Positions 43,836 through 54,308 of a stretch of 64,000 bases of DNA are shown in pieces. Below the pieces are notes generated by a model, which did not search any database, was not told the DNA's origin, and worked only from the letters and a program-made list of their open reading frames with translations. The stretch is from positions 1,550,001 through 1,614,000 of the forward strand of contig NZ_CP014159.1 in NCBI RefSeq assembly GCF_001543105.1, written 5' to 3'. Position numbers and translations under genes: made by a program. This DNA comes from Aerococcus christensenii (lineage in GTDB: Bacteria; Bacillota; Bacilli; Lactobacillales; Aerococcaceae). Position 1 is the stretch's first letter, and each line of letters opens with the position of its first letter.

Positions 43836-43867
43836 TGACACCTCCTTATTTATCCTATCTGAAAAAT

Positions 43868-44788
43868 TTAGATCGTGTATTCATCGAAATCTTTCACAAC
43901 ATAGGAGGCCTCAAAAATTTGTCTGGCCCCTTTTTCCAATTCTTGCGCCATTTTTCCAACATAACGCGCTGAAATATGTGTCAAATAAAGTTTGCTAATA
44001 CCTGCTTTTTTAGCCAATTTAGCTGCTTGACCAGCCGTTGTATGGAAGTAATTATATGCCATCTTCTCTTCTCCAGCCGCAAAAGTCGCTTCATGAACTA
44101 ATACATCTGCGCCTTCTGCTAAGCGGATACCTTGTGGACAATAGCGAGTATCTCCATAGATTGCAAGAATTTTGCCCTTTCTATCAGGGCCTACAAAATC
44201 TTTTCCGTCTAGCACTCTACCATCCTCTAAGGTAATCTGCTTCAAGGCTTTTAATTGCCCTAAAAGTGGGCCATCTGGGACGCCTGCCTCACGCGCTTTA
44301 TCAATTAATAATTCACCGACCTTATCTGCCTCCACAATTCGAAAACCATACGAAGGCACCGCATGTTCTAAAGTATCATAGGTCACTGTGAACTGGTCAT
44401 CTTCAAAAGCTACCCCTGTTTGCTCTAATTCAACAAAATGCAAGGGATAGGTTAATTTGGTTTGAGAAACTTTTAAACTGGTTAACACAAACTCCTTCAC
44501 ACCTACAGGGCCATAGATCGTTAGCGGCGTATTTTCTCCCCCTTGAAAAGACCGTGAACTTAAAAAACCAGGGAGTCCATACATATGATCCCCATGAACG
44601 TGACTGATAAAAATCTTGGTCACCTTTCGAGGCTTGAGGGTTGTCTTTAAAATTTGTTGTTGAGTGCCTTCTCCACAATCAAACATCCACATCTCATTGC
44701 GCTCTTCTAAAAGTTTAAGAATCGTACAACTCACATTCCTAGGCTTGGATGGGACACCAGCTCCTGTTCCAATAAAAGCGAGTTCCAT
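43868..44788 (-). CDS. rnz: Ribonuclease Z
   Basis: Endonuclease of 306 residues that trims tRNA 3' ends in pre-tRNAs. The metallo-beta-lactamase motif is S-H-V-H-G-D-H-M-Y-G-L (about residues 61-71), with N-terminal G-T-G-A-G-V-P-S-K-P-R-N-V and later H-E-A-T-F and H-I-S-A-R-Y. The start is the ATG at 44788, with AAGGAGG 5 nt upstream; the longer frame has no ribosome site. It lies between obg and recJ. Confidence 0.94.
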   Translation of the reverse strand: MELAFIGTGAGVPSKPRNVSCTILKLLEERNEMWMFDCGEGTQQQILKTTLKPRKVTKIFISHVHGDHMYGLPGFLSSRSFQGGENTPLTIYGPVGVKEFVLTSLKVSQTKLTYPLHFVELEQTGVAFEDDQFTVTYDTLEHAVPSYGFRIVEADKVGELLIDKAREAGVPDGPLLGQLKALKQITLEDGRVLDGKDFVGPDRKGKILAIYGDTRYCPQGIRLAEGADVLVHEATFAAGEEKMAYNYFHTTAGQAAKLAKKAGISKLYLTHISARYVGKMAQELEKGARQIFEASYVVKDFDEYTI

Positions 44789-44842
44789 GCAAACCTCCTT
44801 TCTAATCCTCAAAAGGAAGGAGGAATACTCCCCCTCTTCCTT

Positions 44843-46177
44843 CTATTCCATAAATTCAAATTCATAATCCAAAATACGAACAATGTCTCCTGCCTGTGCT
44901 CCATGTTCACTGAGCGCTTGATCGACTCCATGATAAGCTAATTTTCGTGCAAAACGTAAAGCACTTTCATGGTATTCCAAGTTTGCCATTTTGAAATCTC
45001 TTTCAATAGGCTCTCCTGAAAGCACATAAACGCCATCTTTATCTTGATTAATTTCAAAATAGGGTTCAGGTTCCAAATCTTTTTCCGTATAATTGGCCAC
45101 TTTTTCTTCTGCTTTCTCCTCCTCTTGAAGGGCATGAAGACGTAAAGTTTCCTCTTCTACTAAACGTGCAGTTTCCTCCATCAGAGCTTCGACTCCTTTA
45201 TGAGTAAAGGCTGAGATAGGAAAGATAGCTGGCGGCGTCAATTGCGGATAATTTTGCTTGAAATAGTTGCCTAATTTCTCTTGGAATTCTTCCAAATAGA
45301 GCTCCCCTTCTGGGATATCCATCTTATTAGCCACGATCAAGGTAGGCCGCGCTAATAAGGCGGGATCATAAGCTTCTAATTCTTTATTAATCGCCACATA
45401 ATCTTCAAAAGGATCTCGATTTTCAAAAGACCCCATATCGACGACATGCAAGATCACTTTTGTTCGCTCAATATGCCGTAAAAATTGCATTCCAAGCCCA
45501 ATGCCTTGAGAAGCACCTTCAATTAATCCTGGAAGGTCAGCTAAGACAAATGCTTCTTGGTTTTTGGGGGTTACCACCCCTAAATTAGGATTCAAGGTGG
45601 TGAAGTGATAGTCCCCAATCTTTGGATTAGCTCGAGAGACCACAGAGAGGAGCGTCGATTTTCCAACAGAAGGAAATCCTACCAAACCCGCATCTGCTAA
45701 AACTTTTAATTCTAACTTGAGCGTGCGCTCTTGGCCAGGCTCTCCGTTTTCTGCAATTTCTGGAGCAGGATTGTTATGGGTGGCAAATTTTATATTGCCT
45801 CTTCCGCCTCGACCGCCCTTTGCGACCACCAATTCTTGGCCAGCTTCGACTAAGTCGCCCAAAACTTCTTGACTATCCATATCTGTAACAACTGTTCCAG
45901 GAGGGACAGGGACCACGAGAGACTCTGCGCCTCGACCGTACTGACCTTTTGGCATCCCATTCTCTCCGGATTTTGCTTTGAAGTGTTGATTATAACGGAA
46001 ATCAATTAATGTTCGAAGCCCTTCATCGACTTTGAAGATAATATCTCCTCCGCGTCCGCCATCTCCACCTGCTGGACCTCCATCAGGACGATACTTTTCA
46101 CGTAAGAAGGCTACCATACCATCTCCGCCCTTACCTGCTTTAACTTTAATTTTGGCGTAATCATAAAAAGTTGACAA
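44843..46177 (-). CDS. obg: Obg/CgtA GTPase
   Basis: Essential GTPase of 444 residues for large-subunit ribosome assembly and stress control. Domain order: glycine-rich Obg domain (1 to about 157, e.g. [12 protein letters not shown]), G domain with [10 protein letters not shown] and D-L-P-G-L-I-E-G-A, and a C-terminal OCT domain (about 360-430) ending E-F-E-F-M-E. The start is TTG at 46177, with AGGAGG 8 nt upstream; no ATG is available nearby. Confidence 0.95.
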   Translation of the reverse strand: MSTFYDYAKIKVKAGKGGDGMVAFLREKYRPDGGPAGGDGGRGGDIIFKVDEGLRTLIDFRYNQHFKAKSGENGMPKGQYGRGAESLVVPVPPGTVVTDMDSQEVLGDLVEAGQELVVAKGGRGGRGNIKFATHNNPAPEIAENGEPGQERTLKLELKVLADAGLVGFPSVGKSTLLSVVSRANPKIGDYHFTTLNPNLGVVTPKNQEAFVLADLPGLIEGASQGIGLGMQFLRHIERTKVILHVVDMGSFENRDPFEDYVAINKELEAYDPALLARPTLIVANKMDIPEGELYLEEFQEKLGNYFKQNYPQLTPPAIFPISAFTHKGVEALMEETARLVEEETLRLHALQEEEKAEEKVANYTEKDLEPEPYFEINQDKDGVYVLSGEPIERDFKMANLEYHESALRFARKLAYHGVDQALSEHGAQAGDIVRILDYEFEFME

Positions 46178-46213
46178 GAGTTCCGCCTCCTTTCTTTGGG
46201 TTGATTCATACTT

Positions 46214-48307
46214 TTATTTATTGACAATCTCTTGAACGTTAAAATGAGCTGCCAGTGGCCGTGCTAATTGTTTTAATAGGGTCAAGCGGTTATTTCTGAT
46301 CGCTTCATCTTCTGTAAAGACCATATTCTCTTCGAAGAAACGGCTGATTAATGGCGTGAGTTGTTCTAATTCTTGGTAATTTTCTTCTTCAAATTCTCCT
46401 AAGTTCAATCCCTTCACCGCTTGGCAAAGTTCTTTTTCAGAAGAAGTTTCAAAGAGATCGGGATTAACGGTTGCTTGTTGAACGTGAAGTTCTTCTGCTT
46501 TTGCTTTCAAATTGCTAATCCGTTGCCAAGCTTCGACATTGGCCTTGAAGTGATCATCTTTGGCGTGATGATTCAAAGTCTTAGCTGTTTCAATAATGGA
46601 TAAGACATCGAAAATTTCTGCTTCTCGAACCGCTTGAGAAATATCATACCGAATACCTTCGCTTTCTAGGGTATTCTTTAAGCGATCAGACACAAATTGA
46701 AGCAAGTCCGCTGAAACTTTGGATTCTTTTTCTTGATCGAAATTATAAACCAAATCAAGAAGTTCTTTGAGATCTGTATGCCATTCAAAAGGTAAGTGAT
46801 AGTGCGCAAGAAGGGTCACTATCCCAATCATTTGACGTCTTAAGGCAAAAGGATCGTTAGACCCAGAAGGAGCCTTTCCAATGGCGAAGAAGGAAATAAT
46901 TGTTTCTAATTTATCAGCAATTGCCATCAAAATTCCAAGCGGCGTTTGTGGCAATTCACTTTCTGACCCATTAGGGAGATAGTGTTCGCGAATGGCAATA
47001 GCCACAGCTTCATCTTCTCCAGCTTCTTTAGCATAGATTTCGCCGATAACCCCTTGGAGTTCACTAAACTCATCGACCATTTGCGTCACTAAGTCAAACT
47101 TATAGATAGATTGAAGGCGTGAAATTTGTGGCTTGAAGTCACTGGCTAACTGAGAAGCAAAGACCTCTTCCATGGCCCATTTGCTATACAAGAAGTTCGC
47201 CACTACTCCTGTCCGTTCCATCTTTTGTTTGAGGGAACCAATTTTAGCATGGAAGGTTACGTGGGTTAATTTCTTAGCAAAATCATCAATAGCGACTTCT
47301 TTATCTTCTTTTACAAAGAACATCGCATCTTCCAAACGGGCTACAAGGACCTTTTCATTTCCAGCTTTGACGCTTTCAAGGCCATCCTTTGTTCCGTTCC
47401 GTAAAGCAATGAAACGAGGTAACAAGTTTCCCTTCTGATCTTCTACTGCAAAGTAACGTTGATGTTCACGCATAGACGTAATCAAAACAGGAGCTGGGAG
47501 AGCCAAGTATTTCTCATCAAATTCTCCCACAAAAGCTGTTGGATATTCGACCAATTGGGTCACTTCTTCAAGAAGATCGTCATCTTCCATAATATGGAAA
47601 TGATGGCTTTCTTCCAATTCTTGAAGTTGGGATTGAATCATTGCTTTCCGTTTGTCTTGGTCAGCTACAATATACATTTCTGCCAAACGTTCTTCATAAG
47701 ACACGGCATTGGTCAATTCAAAAGAATCTGGATGTAAGAAACGATGACCACGGCTCTTGCGTCCAGCTTGAAGCCCCATCACTTCAAAAGGTACGACTTC
47801 CTTATCTAAAAGCGAAACAATCCAGTGTACAGGACGAATATAACGGAAATCATGATTGGCCCAAAACATAGCAACTGGGAAAGTCATCTGAGTGATACAG
47901 TCTTTAATTTTAGGAAGGACTTCCACAGCAGGTTGACCAGGGGATTCCACTTTTACATGAGCGTATTCTTTTCCATTGATCGTTTCAAAATAGATATCAT
48001 CTGTAGTTAATCCCTTACCACGAACAAAGCCTTGCGCTGCTTTAGTCCAATTGCCCTCTTCATCCATAGCAATAGTTTTAGCAGGTCCCTTAGCCACTTC
48101 ACTAAAATCGATTTGCTTGTCCGCTAAATTCTTCACTAACACTGCAAACCGACGGGGGGTAGCAAAAACTTGCGTGCTTTCAAAAGTTAAACGTTCTTCT
48201 TTTAAGAAAGCTTCCACTAATTTTTGAAATTGTTGGCTGACTGAACGTACATATTGCGCCGGCATTTCTTCTAAGCCGACTTCGATCAAATAAAAATGAT
48301 TATTCAT
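46214..48307 (-). CDS. glyS: Glycyl-tRNA synthetase beta subunit
   Basis: 697 residues, the beta chain of the alpha2-beta2 bacterial GlyRS, which carries the HD-like and anticodon-binding domains. The N-terminus [11 protein letters not shown] and the F-A-T-P-R-R-F-A-V segment are characteristic. It overlaps glyQ by 8 nt and is expressed from the same T-box-controlled transcript. Confidence 0.96.
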   Translation of the reverse strand: MNNHFYLIEVGLEEMPAQYVRSVSQQFQKLVEAFLKEERLTFESTQVFATPRRFAVLVKNLADKQIDFSEVAKGPAKTIAMDEEGNWTKAAQGFVRGKGLTTDDIYFETINGKEYAHVKVESPGQPAVEVLPKIKDCITQMTFPVAMFWANHDFRYIRPVHWIVSLLDKEVVPFEVMGLQAGRKSRGHRFLHPDSFELTNAVSYEERLAEMYIVADQDKRKAMIQSQLQELEESHHFHIMEDDDLLEEVTQLVEYPTAFVGEFDEKYLALPAPVLITSMREHQRYFAVEDQKGNLLPRFIALRNGTKDGLESVKAGNEKVLVARLEDAMFFVKEDKEVAIDDFAKKLTHVTFHAKIGSLKQKMERTGVVANFLYSKWAMEEVFASQLASDFKPQISRLQSIYKFDLVTQMVDEFSELQGVIGEIYAKEAGEDEAVAIAIREHYLPNGSESELPQTPLGILMAIADKLETIISFFAIGKAPSGSNDPFALRRQMIGIVTLLAHYHLPFEWHTDLKELLDLVYNFDQEKESKVSADLLQFVSDRLKNTLESEGIRYDISQAVREAEIFDVLSIIETAKTLNHHAKDDHFKANVEAWQRISNLKAKAEELHVQQATVNPDLFETSSEKELCQAVKGLNLGEFEEENYQELEQLTPLISRFFEENMVFTEDEAIRNNRLTLLKQLARPLAAHFNVQEIVNK

Positions 48308-49226
48308 GTTCTTCTTCCTCCTTTAGATACTGGCTAGCTTCTTCTCTGGAGAGCAGAGGGAATTTTAATTCTTTCCGTTTTTCTACCATGAGTCGAGCGA
48401 CTTGTTGAGCCATATGACGAACCCGTGCAAGATAAGCTGCGCGGTCTGTCACAGAAATCACACCACGTGCATCTAAAATATTAAAAGTATGCGAACATTT
48501 TAAAATATAGTCATAGGCAGGATGAACAAGGCCATTCTCCAATTGTTGGTTGGCTTCTTTTTCATAGGCATCAAAAGCTTTAAAGAGCATATCGGTATTT
48601 GCTTTTTCGAAAGAATATACGGAGTGTTCATATTCAGGATGTTGGAAAATTTCCCCATACTTCACACCGTTCGACCATACTAAGTCATAGACGGAATCCA
48701 CACCTTGTAAATAAGATGCTAAGCGTTCAATCCCATAAGTTAATTCAGAGGTCGTTGGATGGCAATCTAAACCTCCCACTTGTTGGAAGTAAGTAAACTG
48801 GGTCACTTCCATCCCATCTAACCAAACTTCCCAACCTAAACCGGCACATCCCATAGAAGGATTTTCCCAGTTATCTTCCACAAAACGAATATCATGCTCT
48901 AAAGGATTAATACCTAAACTTTCTAAACTCTTGATGTAGAGTTCTTGAACATTTTCAGGATTAGGTTTTAAAACGACTTGATATTGATGGTGTTGGTATA
49001 AGCGGTTAGGGTTTTGCCCGTAACGTCCATCGTCTGGTCGACGAGAAGGTTCCACATAACAAGCCTTCCAAGGTTCTGGTCCAATAGCTCTTAAGAAGGT
49101 ATAAGGGCTCATAGTCCCAGCCCCTTTTTCTGTATCATAAGCATTCATCACTAAGCAACCTTGCTCAGACCAAAATTGATGCAAGGCCAAAATCATTTCT
49201 TGAATTGTCGTTGCTTTCTTTGTCAT
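48300..49226 (-). CDS. glyQ: Glycyl-tRNA synthetase alpha subunit
   Basis: 308 residues, the catalytic alpha chain of the alpha2-beta2 GlyRS. Typical segments are [18 protein letters not shown] and the [16 protein letters not shown] motif. A C-terminal tail rich in Glu overlaps the glyS start. The gene lies downstream of a glycine T-box leader, so it is induced when uncharged tRNA(Gly) builds up. Confidence 0.96.
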   Translation of the reverse strand: MTKKATTIQEMILALHQFWSEQGCLVMNAYDTEKGAGTMSPYTFLRAIGPEPWKACYVEPSRRPDDGRYGQNPNRLYQHHQYQVVLKPNPENVQELYIKSLESLGINPLEHDIRFVEDNWENPSMGCAGLGWEVWLDGMEVTQFTYFQQVGGLDCHPTTSELTYGIERLASYLQGVDSVYDLVWSNGVKYGEIFQHPEYEHSVYSFEKANTDMLFKAFDAYEKEANQQLENGLVHPAYDYILKCSHTFNILDARGVISVTDRAAYLARVRHMAQQVARLMVEKRKELKFPLLSREEASQYLKEEEEHE

Positions 49227-49280
49227 TAATATTCCTCTCTCTCACTGTCCTAGGCTAGTTCTATTCTAGGGTTCACGACA

Positions 49281-49480
49281 AATAAAAAACCTATGTATAC
49301 CTCAGGTACACATAGGGACGTTCAAACGCGGTTCCACCCTATTTCTAGCAATAGCTAGCACTTTAGTTTGTTATGCTCAAGTACGCCTTTCAATAAAACT
49401 CCTGATCTGTTCCCACTCACCAGACTCACTGCGCAAGAAGTGTTTATTTACTCTTTACTATCTATGCATAAACTTTTATA
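49281..49480 (-). promoter_or_regulatory. T-box leader of glyQS (glycine)
   Basis: On the minus strand the T-box sequence AGGGTGGAACCGCG (49327-49340) is present. It is followed by a terminator stem CCTATGTGTACC/GGTATACATAGG with a T run (49284-49318). The specifier region GAAAGGCGTACTTGAGC (49381 onward) closely follows the known glyQS leaders; the codon is GGC (49385-49387). Uncharged tRNA(Gly) would favour antitermination. Confidence 0.92.
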
Positions 49481-49487
49481 CGCTCTT

Positions 49488-49517
49488 ATCATACTTTACT
49501 GGAATAGGAATCGTCAA
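49488..49517 (-). promoter_or_regulatory. Promoter of the glyQS T-box transcript
   Basis: TTGACG and TATGAT with an 18-nt spacer. It lies inside the last codons of recO, so glyQS has a promoter embedded in the upstream gene. Confidence 0.7.
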
Positions 49518-50271
49518 GCGGATTGTCAAAATTTATCAGTTTATCAATGAAAGATTTGCTTTTAAGAGAAATTCCCACATATTCCTGATAAAGACTATCG
49601 ATCGCTTGTCGAATCTCTCGCTTAGTCTTTCCATTCAAAGAGATACTTTGAATGGCTTCATAATCTAATTGACTAAATATCCGAATAAAATGTGCCGCTC
49701 GCGCAGACCAATGCGAACGCTTGGGATCCCTCGAGAAATGGTCTTGGCAGATAAGACCGTCATACCTCACAGAGTAATCAAAAATACCTTGATCCTTTTG
49801 GCAAAATACACAAGACTTTAAGTGCGGATCCACGCCAAATTTAGGAAGAAGTTGAACTTCCAAAATATTGGCAATGACCATCGAATCGTTCCCTTCTTCT
49901 ATCTTCTCCAGGGCTTGCCACAGCTTATCGAATAAGCCTTCATCCACCTCTCCCTCTTCTAAGCTCACATCTACCAAATGGGCAAGATAGCTGGCATAAG
50001 CATTTGCTTCGATGTCTACTTGAACCTGCTTGGGAAAATAGCAGGTTTTCACTTCATTCAAAAAAGAAAAACCGTGCGCGTTGATTTGGCCAATATAAGT
50101 CGCTCTAGCCATGGGGAAACACGCCCGTTTCAAAAAATGATTGGGGCTTTTTAGATTTTTTACAAAAAACATACGTTTTCCCTTCGAACGCGTAAAAATT
50201 TTAAGGAGAGCGTCCCGGTCCTTATAGGGACGTTGAAAAAGCACGATACCTAAAAATTCCACGGGTTCCAT
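49489..50271 (-). CDS. recO: DNA repair protein RecO
   Basis: 260 residues. The N-terminal OB fold starts V-E-F-L-G-I-V-L-F and continues with D-R-D-A-L-L-K-I-F-T. A four-cysteine zinc motif is partly visible as C-V-F-C-(15)-C. RecO loads RecA on SSB-coated DNA with RecF/RecR. It follows era closely in a conserved block; the ribosome site GGAG lies 6-7 nt upstream. Confidence 0.9.
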   Translation of the reverse strand: MEPVEFLGIVLFQRPYKDRDALLKIFTRSKGKRMFFVKNLKSPNHFLKRACFPMARATYIGQINAHGFSFLNEVKTCYFPKQVQVDIEANAYASYLAHLVDVSLEEGEVDEGLFDKLWQALEKIEEGNDSMVIANILEVQLLPKFGVDPHLKSCVFCQKDQGIFDYSVRYDGLICQDHFSRDPKRSHWSARAAHFIRIFSQLDYEAIQSISLNGKTKREIRQAIDSLYQEYVGISLKSKSFIDKLINFDNPLDDSYSSKV

Positions 50272-50297
50272 ACGTCTCTCCTTCTATTCCTTAAAGG

Positions 50298-51209
50298 CTA
50301 ATAATCAGATTTAGGCTTATAACCAAAGTCATTCAGTAAGCGATTATTATCTCGCCAATTTTTCTCTACTTTTACCCAAAGTTCCAAATAGGCTTTAGCG
50401 CCTAGCATGGTTTCAATTTCTCTTCGAGCATTGGAACCAATTTTTTTCAACATAGCCCCATTCTTACCGATAATGATTCTCTTTTGACTCTTTCTCTCAA
50501 CGATAATATTAGCGTAAACATGAACTTTATCAAACTCATCCTTTTGCATCTTATCAACTGTTACTGCTACAGAATGCGGCACTTCATCGCGAGTCAGTTT
50601 TAAAATTTGCTCACGAATCATTTCAGAAACAACAAAATATTCCGGATGATCCGTCACTTGATCTTCTGGATAATATTGCGGACCTTCTGGCATATAAGAA
50701 ACTAATTGATCAATTAACTCCTCAACACCCTCTCGCTTCAAAGCGGAAATCGGTAAAATAGCCGAAAAACTTTCAGGATGGGGAATAGATTGAAGAAATT
50801 CAGCTAAGTCTTCTTTACTTACTTGATCGATTTTATTAATTGCCAAAATTTTAGGTGTTTGGTAATCTTTCAACTTCTCCATAACGAAGCGATCGCCAGG
50901 TCCAATCTTATCTGTCACATTGACTAGCATCAAGATGACTTCCACTTCTTCTAAAGCAGAGTAGGCGGACTTCACCATATATTCTCCCAATTCGTGCTTG
51001 GGTTTATGAATTCCCGGTGTATCAATAAATATTAATTGTTCGTTTTCTGTCGTATAGATCGCATGAATCTTATTGCGAGTGGTTTGGGCCTTATCACTCA
51101 TAATAGCAATTTTTTGTCCGATAATCTTGTTCATAAGGGTTGATTTTCCAACATTTGGTCGTCCAATAATAGCTACAAATCCAGAATGATAATGATTCGT
51201 TAAATTCAA
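50298..51209 (-). CDS. era: GTPase Era
   Basis: 303 residues. The G motifs are [10 protein letters not shown] (G1), D-T-P-G-I-H-K-P (G3) and N-K-I-D-Q-V (G4), with a C-terminal KH domain around [13 protein letters not shown]. Era binds 16S rRNA and helps 30S maturation. The start is TTG at 51209, with AAAGGAAG 5 nt upstream. Confidence 0.95.
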   Translation of the reverse strand: MNLTNHYHSGFVAIIGRPNVGKSTLMNKIIGQKIAIMSDKAQTTRNKIHAIYTTENEQLIFIDTPGIHKPKHELGEYMVKSAYSALEEVEVILMLVNVTDKIGPGDRFVMEKLKDYQTPKILAINKIDQVSKEDLAEFLQSIPHPESFSAILPISALKREGVEELIDQLVSYMPEGPQYYPEDQVTDHPEYFVVSEMIREQILKLTRDEVPHSVAVTVDKMQKDEFDKVHVYANIIVERKSQKRIIIGKNGAMLKKIGSNARREIETMLGAKAYLELWVKVEKNWRDNNRLLNDFGYKPKSDY

Positions 51210-51222
51210 AGTGTCTTCCTTT

Positions 51223-51654
51223 CTAAAACAGCCAGTTCAATAAATAAGGAATAAAGATAATTCCACCAATAACCACAGAAAAAACTGCCGTCAAAAAAAC
51301 CGTCCCTGCCGCAATATCTTTTACTCGTTTGGCAATCAGGGAGTAGTGGTTATCTGTCACCAGATCCACTAACCATTCCACACATGTATTTGCCAATTCT
51401 GCTGCTAATACCATTAAACAACATAAAAGCAAAATCACCCATTCCACCCGTGAAACGCCAAAAAAGAAGGCACAGAGAATCACAAGGCCCATCATCACTG
51501 ACTGGAAGCGAATATTTCGCTCCTGCTTAAAGGCAAAAAACAAACCTTCTAGAGCATAGCCAATAGATTCTCGATAAGAATGCGTCTTGAAGGAGCGACG
51601 TGCAGAAGAAGTGACTGCTTTTAGAGGCTTATTCTCTTTTAAGTCCATAGGCAT
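51223..51654 (-). CDS. dgkA: Undecaprenol/diacylglycerol kinase family protein
   Basis: Small membrane kinase of 143 residues with three transmembrane segments and the family motif [14 protein letters not shown] (usual E-x-x-N-T-A-I-E). In Gram-positives DgkA homologues phosphorylate undecaprenol. The N-terminus overlaps the ybeY end by 26 nt; an ATG at 51648 is an alternative start. It belongs to the conserved ybeY-dgkA-era order. Confidence 0.9.
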   Translation of the reverse strand: MPMDLKENKPLKAVTSSARRSFKTHSYRESIGYALEGLFFAFKQERNIRFQSVMMGLVILCAFFFGVSRVEWVILLLCCLMVLAAELANTCVEWLVDLVTDNHYSLIAKRVKDIAAGTVFLTAVFSVVIGGIIFIPYLLNWLF

Positions 51655-52105
51655 CTAAAATTTCACGTTGTAAGCCAAACATCACCTTCTCATCTTCCGG
51701 TTCCATATGGTCATAGCCGTTGAGGTGAAGGAAACCATGACAAGCTAAGAATCCTAACTCCCGTTCAAGGGAATGATTATATTCTTCGGCTTGTCTTTTG
51801 GCAGTATCTAATGAAATCAATAAGTCTCCTAATTCATAAGGAAGATCCTCTGGCCACTCCTTGATCTCTTCTTCATCAGGACTTTCATCATTAATAGCAA
51901 AAGAGATCACATCTGTTGGGCGGTCAAAACCTCGATAATCCCGATTGATGATATGAATTTCTTCATCATCAACAATCGTACAAGACATCTCAATTTCTCC
52001 CTTTAAATCTAACCGTTGAGCGGCGGTATCTAATACACCTTTTATAATTTTTTCTTGCTCTGGGGTAAGTCCCCCTGTTTTATCACAAAATAGAACAGAT
52101 AACAC
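51629..52105 (-). CDS. ybeY: Endoribonuclease YbeY
   Basis: 158 residues. The zinc motif H-G-F-L-H-L-N-G-Y-D-H (H-x3-H-x5-H) and R-P-T-D-V-I-S-F are hallmarks. YbeY acts in 16S rRNA 3' end maturation and quality control. The start is GTG at 52105, with AAGGA and an upstream AGGAGG. Phosphate-starvation-like PhoH lies just upstream. Confidence 0.94.
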   Translation of the reverse strand: MLSVLFCDKTGGLTPEQEKIIKGVLDTAAQRLDLKGEIEMSCTIVDDEEIHIINRDYRGFDRPTDVISFAINDESPDEEEIKEWPEDLPYELGDLLISLDTAKRQAEEYNHSLERELGFLACHGFLHLNGYDHMEPEDEKVMFGLQREILDAYGLKRE

Positions 52106-52135
52106 TGTCCTTACACCTCCTCAAAAATTCTTCCA

Positions 52136-53107
52136 TCAATGACTTGATGCTTGCTGTAAATCATAAGCCTTAATAATCGCCGATACTACTGGGTGACGAA
52201 CCACATCACTAGCATCAAAATAAACAAAATCAACAGCAGAAAGTCCCTTTAAAATTCTTTCTGCATCCTTTAAGCCGGAATGAACACCACTAGGCAAGTC
52301 AATTTGAGTCTTGTCGCCATTGACAATCATTTTAGATCCAAAACCTAACCGCGTTAAAAACATCTTCATCTGGGCAGGGGTCGTATTTTGCGCCTCATCC
52401 AAAATAACAAAAGCATCTTCTAACGTTCTCCCTCTCATATAAGCGAGCGGAGCAATCTCAATAACGCCTCGTTCAATTAAGCGTTCTGTATGTTCAGATC
52501 CATAGATCGCATAGAGGGCATCATAGACTGGCCTTAAATAAGGGTCTACTTTTTCTTTTAAATCTCCTGGTAAAAAACCTAAGCTTTCTCCTGCTTCCAC
52601 AGCTGGCCGAGTCAAAATGATTCGCTTGACCTGGCCTTTCTTAAGCTGAGAAACCGCCATCACCACTGCCAAAAAAGTCTTCCCTGTTCCTGCTGGTCCA
52701 ATGCCAAAAGTAACCGAAGATTTCTTGATGGTTTCTATATAACGAGACTGTCCCAAAGTTTTGGGGCGAATAATTTTACCATCATAGGTTTTCCCAATAG
52801 CTTGATCATAGAGATGTTCAAGCCCCTCAAGTTTTCCTTCTTCTGCCAAAGTTATGGCCGTTAGAACATCCCGTTCATCAAGAGGATGCCCCTTCTTTAA
52901 GATTCCTTCTAAGCCTTTCAAAATCGCCTGAATTTGATCAACTTGATCTTCACTCGCAATAATCTCCACTTGATCGCCCCGTGCATTGATGGCCGCTCCA
53001 AAATGTGTTTCTATGTTTTGAAGATAGTGGTCATGAATGCCGTATAATAAATCCGCATTCTCCGGATGTTCTAAGCGAAATCTTTTCGTGGAAAGTGGTT
53101 CACTCAA
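52136..53107 (-). CDS. phoH: PhoH-family ATPase/helicase
   Basis: 323 residues. Walker A is G-P-A-G-T-G-K-T-F and Walker B is F-V-I-L-D-E-A-Q-N, in the C-terminal two thirds; an N-terminal KH-like part precedes. The family couples nucleotide hydrolysis to RNA metabolism and is usually next to ybeY, as here. The start is taken as TTG at 53107, with GGGAGG upstream, because the longer frame has no ribosome site. Confidence 0.92.
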   Translation of the reverse strand: MSEPLSTKRFRLEHPENADLLYGIHDHYLQNIETHFGAAINARGDQVEIIASEDQVDQIQAILKGLEGILKKGHPLDERDVLTAITLAEEGKLEGLEHLYDQAIGKTYDGKIIRPKTLGQSRYIETIKKSSVTFGIGPAGTGKTFLAVVMAVSQLKKGQVKRIILTRPAVEAGESLGFLPGDLKEKVDPYLRPVYDALYAIYGSEHTERLIERGVIEIAPLAYMRGRTLEDAFVILDEAQNTTPAQMKMFLTRLGFGSKMIVNGDKTQIDLPSGVHSGLKDAERILKGLSAVDFVYFDASDVVRHPVVSAIIKAYDLQQASSH

Positions 53108-53233
53108 ACGCCATCGTCCTCCCTTTTCTTTATAGTTATAGTATAGCAAATGATCAGCTAAAATTCGAGTCCTTCACAGAAGCTCTCCTATTTTCCGTTA
53201 AAAAGAGAATCAAAAGATAGCCTTCTCTTTACA

Positions 53234-53264
53234 CAAAAAAAGCTGGCTTTGGCCAGCTTTTTTA
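53234..53264 (-). terminator. Terminator of yqeY
   Basis: Symmetric stem GCTGGC/GCCAGC with A and T runs on both sides, 15 nt past the yqeY stop. Confidence 0.88.
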
Positions 53265-53278
53265 GCGATTATCTATTA

Positions 53279-53722
53279 TTAAGATAAGAGCGATTTAGCA
53301 ATTTTTTGGATAGTAGAACCATCTGCTTTGCCCTTTAAGGCTTTGACAGCGGCCCCCATCACCTTTCCAAAATCTTTCATGGATTGCGCTCCTACTTGGT
53401 CAATGACTTCTTTGAGAGCAACCGTGATTTCTTCTTCGGACAATTGTTTAGGAAGATAAGTTTCCACAATAGCAATCTCCTTAGCAGTCTCATCGGCTAA
53501 ATCGTCCCGTCCTGCTTCACGAAATTCTGCAACAGAATCTTTCCGTTGCTTAAGTTCTCGTGAAAGAATCGTTAATTCTTCTTCTTCCGTTAACGTTTCA
53601 CCTTTGTCGATTTCAGCTTTTTGCAAAGCGCCCTTCAACATACGGATAACGGATAAACGAAACTTATCTTTAGCTTTCATGGCTTCTTTTATCTCTTGAT
53701 TGATTTGATCAATTGCTGCCAT
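53279..53722 (-). CDS. yqeY: GatB/YqeY domain protein
   Basis: 147 residues. It has the small helical GatB/YqeY domain with K-D-K-F-R-L-S-V-I-R-M-L-K (conserved start) and the tail G-K-V-M-G-A-A-V-K-A-L-K-G-K-A-D-G. The domain binds tRNA in GatB; stand-alone YqeY has no proven role. It follows rpsU, as in most Firmicutes, and has AGGAGG 6 nt before the ATG. Confidence 0.93.
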   Translation of the reverse strand: MAAIDQINQEIKEAMKAKDKFRLSVIRMLKGALQKAEIDKGETLTEEEELTILSRELKQRKDSVAEFREAGRDDLADETAKEIAIVETYLPKQLSEEEITVALKEVIDQVGAQSMKDFGKVMGAAVKALKGKADGSTIQKIAKSLLS

Positions 53723-53780
53723 GAGGCGCCTCCTATCTCTTATTAACTACGATGCACGCCAATCATTCATACTTACGCTA

Positions 53781-53954
53781 TTAATATTTACGTTTACGAG
53801 CAGCTTCCGATTTTTTCTTCCGGCGAACTGATGGTTTTTCATAATATTCACGTTTACGTGCTTCACGTAAAGTACCTGATTTTGAAACCGAACGTTTGAA
53901 ACGACGAAGAGCGTCATCAATAGATTCGTTTTTACGAACTACAGTTTTTGACAT
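53781..53954 (-). CDS. rpsU: 30S ribosomal protein S21
   Basis: 57 residues, very basic, beginning [11 protein letters not shown] and ending [12 protein letters not shown]. The start is the ATG at 53954, with GGGAGG upstream; the longer frame is an artefact. S21 sits near the 16S 3' end. It has a promoter with consensus spacing and a leader hairpin. Confidence 0.97.
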   Translation of the reverse strand: MSKTVVRKNESIDDALRRFKRSVSKSGTLREARKREYYEKPSVRRKKKSEAARKRKY

Positions 53955-53986
53955 GAACTTTCCCTCCCCTCGTTGCATCCTTAGCA

Positions 53987-54020
53987 TTTCTCGTCACCCA
54001 AAGAATCCTTTGGTGAGAAA
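53987..54020 (-). other. Stable hairpin in the rpsU 5' leader
   Basis: TTTCTC-ACCAAAG pairs with CTTTGGGT-GAGAAA in the leader, 33 nt upstream of the start and close to the transcription start. It may be a regulatory or mRNA-stabilising element for S21; I do not recognise a named family. Confidence 0.65.
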
Positions 54021-54032
54021 TGTACAAAGAAA

Positions 54033-54061
54033 ATTATACCTAAGTTTAATGAAGCCGTCAA
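54033..54061 (-). promoter_or_regulatory. Promoter of rpsU-yqeY
   Basis: TTGACG and TATAAT with a 17-nt spacer, near-consensus, about 79 nt before the rpsU ATG. Confidence 0.85.
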
Positions 54062-54308
54062 TCATTCTTTCTCATTTTCCCTTTGAAAATTTGCTGGATA
54101 AGCGAATCACTTTCCCAATTTTTCTGACTTCTTCACTCATTATTCTGGATTTTTTGACTCAACGTGAAGCAGCCGATTCTTATTCTATTTCTTTGAGAAA
54201 TCTTTTTCCTTTAAAATTTAAGCAAAGTGGCTTATTATGAAAGGAGGCTCTTTAAAATAGGATATTTCTATAAAAATAAAGCCAATTGTATATGAAAGGG
54301 GAAAAAGC

